Below are positions 31,135 through 32,537 of a DNA stretch of 32,537 nucleotides, one piece after another; position 1 is the first letter of the stretch, and every line of letters begins with the position of its first letter. The notes under the pieces are model-generated. The model saw nothing but the letters and a program-made list of their open reading frames with translations, ran no database searches and had not been told where the DNA came from. The DNA is taken from the NCBI GenBank assembly GCA_015519975.1, contig WIAL01000023.1, positions 1 through 32,537 on the forward strand. Reading direction: 5' to 3'. This DNA is from Hydrogenothermaceae bacterium. Lineage in GTDB: Bacteria; Aquificota; Aquificia; Aquificales; Hydrogenothermaceae. Both the position numbers and the translations under genes were made by a program.

Positions 31135-32537
31135 ATGAGTCAAAAGAAAAAAATTATAATTCTCGGAAGCGGTCCAAATAGAATAGGACAGGGTGTAGAG
31201 TTTGACTATGCCTGCGTTCACTGTGTTTTTTCTTTAAAAGAAGAAGGCTACGAAGCCATAATGGTCAACTGCAACCCTGAGACAGTATCTACAGATTACG
31301 ACACATCAGATAAACTCTTTTTTGAACCTATTGTATTTGAAGATGTATTAAACATTATAGAGGCAGAAAACCCAATTGGAGTAGTGGTTCAGTTTGGAGG
31401 GCAAACCCCTTTAAAACTTGCAGTTCCTCTTCAAAATGCAGGAGTAAATATTCTTGGGACATCTCCTGAAAGCATAGATATAGCTGAAGATAGAGAAAGA
31501 TTTAGGCAGCTTATTATAAACCTTGGACTTAAACAGCCAGAAAGTGGAATAGCAAAATCAAAAGAAGAAGCAATCATAACAGCAGAGAAAATAGGATATC
31601 CTGTCCTTGTTAGACCTTCTTATGTCCTTGGTGGAAGAGCCATGAGACTTGTTTATGATACTGCCGAGCTTTTAGAGTACGTTGAAGAAGCTGTTTTAGT
31701 TACAGAAGACAAACCTCTATTAATAGATAGGTTTTTAGATAATGCTGTTGAGCTTGATGTAGATGCAGTATCTGACGGTGAAGATGTGCTTGTTGGAGCA
31801 GTTATGGAACATATTGAAGAAGCTGGAATACATTCTGGAGATAGTGCTACCTGTATACCTCCATATTCCCTTCCTGATAATTTAATATATGAAGTAAAAG
31901 AGCAAACTAAGAAACTTGCGAAGGCTTTAAATGTAAAAGGTTTAATGAATGTGCAGTTTGCAGTTAAAGATAATGAAATTTATATAATAGAAGTAAATCC
32001 AAGAGCATCAAGAACTGTACCATTTGTAAGTAAATCAATTGGATATCCACTTGCAAAAATTGCTTCCAAAGTGATTATCGGTAAAAAATTAAAGGAAATA
32101 GTTCCAGAAGTTTTCAATATAAAGGAAACACATCCAGCTTCAGATTTTTGGGATAAAAATGTAAAAATGTACTCTATTAAAGAAGTTGTTTTCCCGTGGA
32201 ATAGATTTCCTGAAGTTGACCCGCTACTAGGCCCTGAAATGAAATCAACAGGGGAAGTTATGGGAATAGATGAAGACTTTGGACTTGCTTTTTGGAAAGC
32301 CCAAGCAGCTACGGGTCTTTTACTTCCTGAAAATGGAAACGTTTTTATTTCAGTAGCCGATAAAGATAAACCTGCTGTTTTAGAGATAGCAAAGAAATTA
32401 AAATCTTTAGGATTTAATATCCTAGCAACTAAAGGTACTTATAAATTTTTAACAGAAAATAATGTAGAGGCACAGCTTGTAAATAAACTTTCTGAAGAAA
32501 GACCAAATATAGTTGACAAAATAAGAAACGGAGAAGT
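31135..32537 (+). CDS. carB: Carbamoyl-phosphate synthase large subunit, C-terminal half of a split CarB (runs off right edge)
   Basis: The open frame from ATG 31135 gives 467 codons without a stop. It begins KIIILGSGPNRIGQGVEFDY, which in ordinary one-piece CarB of about 1070 residues marks the start of the second half. The ATP-grasp domain that phosphorylates carbamate follows (LVRPSYVLGGRAM, DVDAVSDGEDVLVG, IIEVNPRASRTVPF). From about residue 400 comes the MGS-like allosteric domain (VFISVADKDKPAVLEIAKKL ... ATKGTYKFL). The first half is not encoded upstream, so the gene is split as in Aquifex and Methanocaldococcus. The product supplies carbamoyl phosphate for pyrimidines and arginine. 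About 60-80 residues are probably missing at the edge. Confidence 0.93.
   Translation, partial: MSQKKKIIILGSGPNRIGQGVEFDYACVHCVFSLKEEGYEAIMVNCNPETVSTDYDTSDKLFFEPIVFEDVLNIIEAENPIGVVVQFGGQTPLKLAVPLQNAGVNILGTSPESIDIAEDRERFRQLIINLGLKQPESGIAKSKEEAIITAEKIGYPVLVRPSYVLGGRAMRLVYDTAELLEYVEEAVLVTEDKPLLIDRFLDNAVELDVDAVSDGEDVLVGAVMEHIEEAGIHSGDSATCIPPYSLPDNLIYEVKEQTKKLAKALNVKGLMNVQFAVKDNEIYIIEVNPRASRTVPFVSKSIGYPLAKIASKVIIGKKLKEIVPEVFNIKETHPASDFWDKNVKMYSIKEVVFPWNRFPEVDPLLGPEMKSTGEVMGIDEDFGLAFWKAQAATGLLLPENGNVFISVADKDKPAVLEIAKKLKSLGFNILATKGTYKFLTENNVEAQLVNKLSEERPNIVDKIRNGE

Noticed and set aside
1-32537. tRNA, rRNA genes, CRISPR arrays, insertion sequences or phage genes
   Set aside because: I saw no cloverleaf with conserved T-loop, no rRNA segment, no regular repeat-spacer array, and no transposase or integrase. 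The only mobile element supported is the intein.

Overview
This AT-rich window (about one third G+C by eye) most likely comes from a thermophilic member of the Aquificota, probably Hydrogenothermaceae such as Sulfurihydrogenibium or a relative. The grounds are the Lys/Glu/Ile-rich proteins, a carB gene split at the midpoint (known in Aquifex), a bacterial archaemetzincin, a sigma-54 promoter and an intein in dnaE. The assignment is inference; there is no rRNA or tRNA gene to confirm it. Genes are packed tightly, with many start/stop overlaps, and no gene-free stretch exceeds about 200 bases.

Layout. 1-2113 (minus): shape operon mreB-mreC-mreD, with mreD running off the left edge. 2195-3076: dapA. 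3135-5982: a textbook -24/-12 sigma-54 promoter, then a Gfo/Idh/MocA oxidoreductase, a DegT-family aminotransferase, ribH and nusB. 5957-7088 (minus): an AtpR-like membrane protein and a prepilin peptidase. 7162-10759: E1 alpha, E1 beta and E2 of a 2-oxoacid (probably pyruvate) dehydrogenase, plus a small membrane-anchored EF-hand protein. 10760-11728 (minus): a calcium-loop protein. 11799-12798: an unknown gene and an archaemetzincin, divergent with only 16 bases between start codons.

13000-22499 is the most interesting block. It is a chemosensory operon: a soluble MCP with two signalling hairpins in tandem, a triple-CheW scaffold, CheR, a PAS-PAS-GAF-GGDEF-EAL protein whose GGDEF motif is broken but whose EAL site looks intact, CheB, an all-helical protein of unknown function, and an RlmD/TrmA-type RNA methyltransferase. 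No CheA or CheY is encoded here. The set implies a pathway joining receptor methylation to c-di-GMP breakdown, with the kinase supplied from elsewhere.

22500-27248 (minus): DNA polymerase III alpha (dnaE), interrupted at its GPGRG/SAAGS active-site motif by a 415-residue intein with a LAGLIDADG endonuclease and a four-cysteine insert. 27358-31070: QueH with an unusual C-terminal extension, a lipoprotein and a TraF/PorV-like outer-membrane barrel. 31135-end: the C-terminal half of a split carbamoyl-phosphate synthase large subunit, preceded by a strong hairpin that contains its ribosome binding site.
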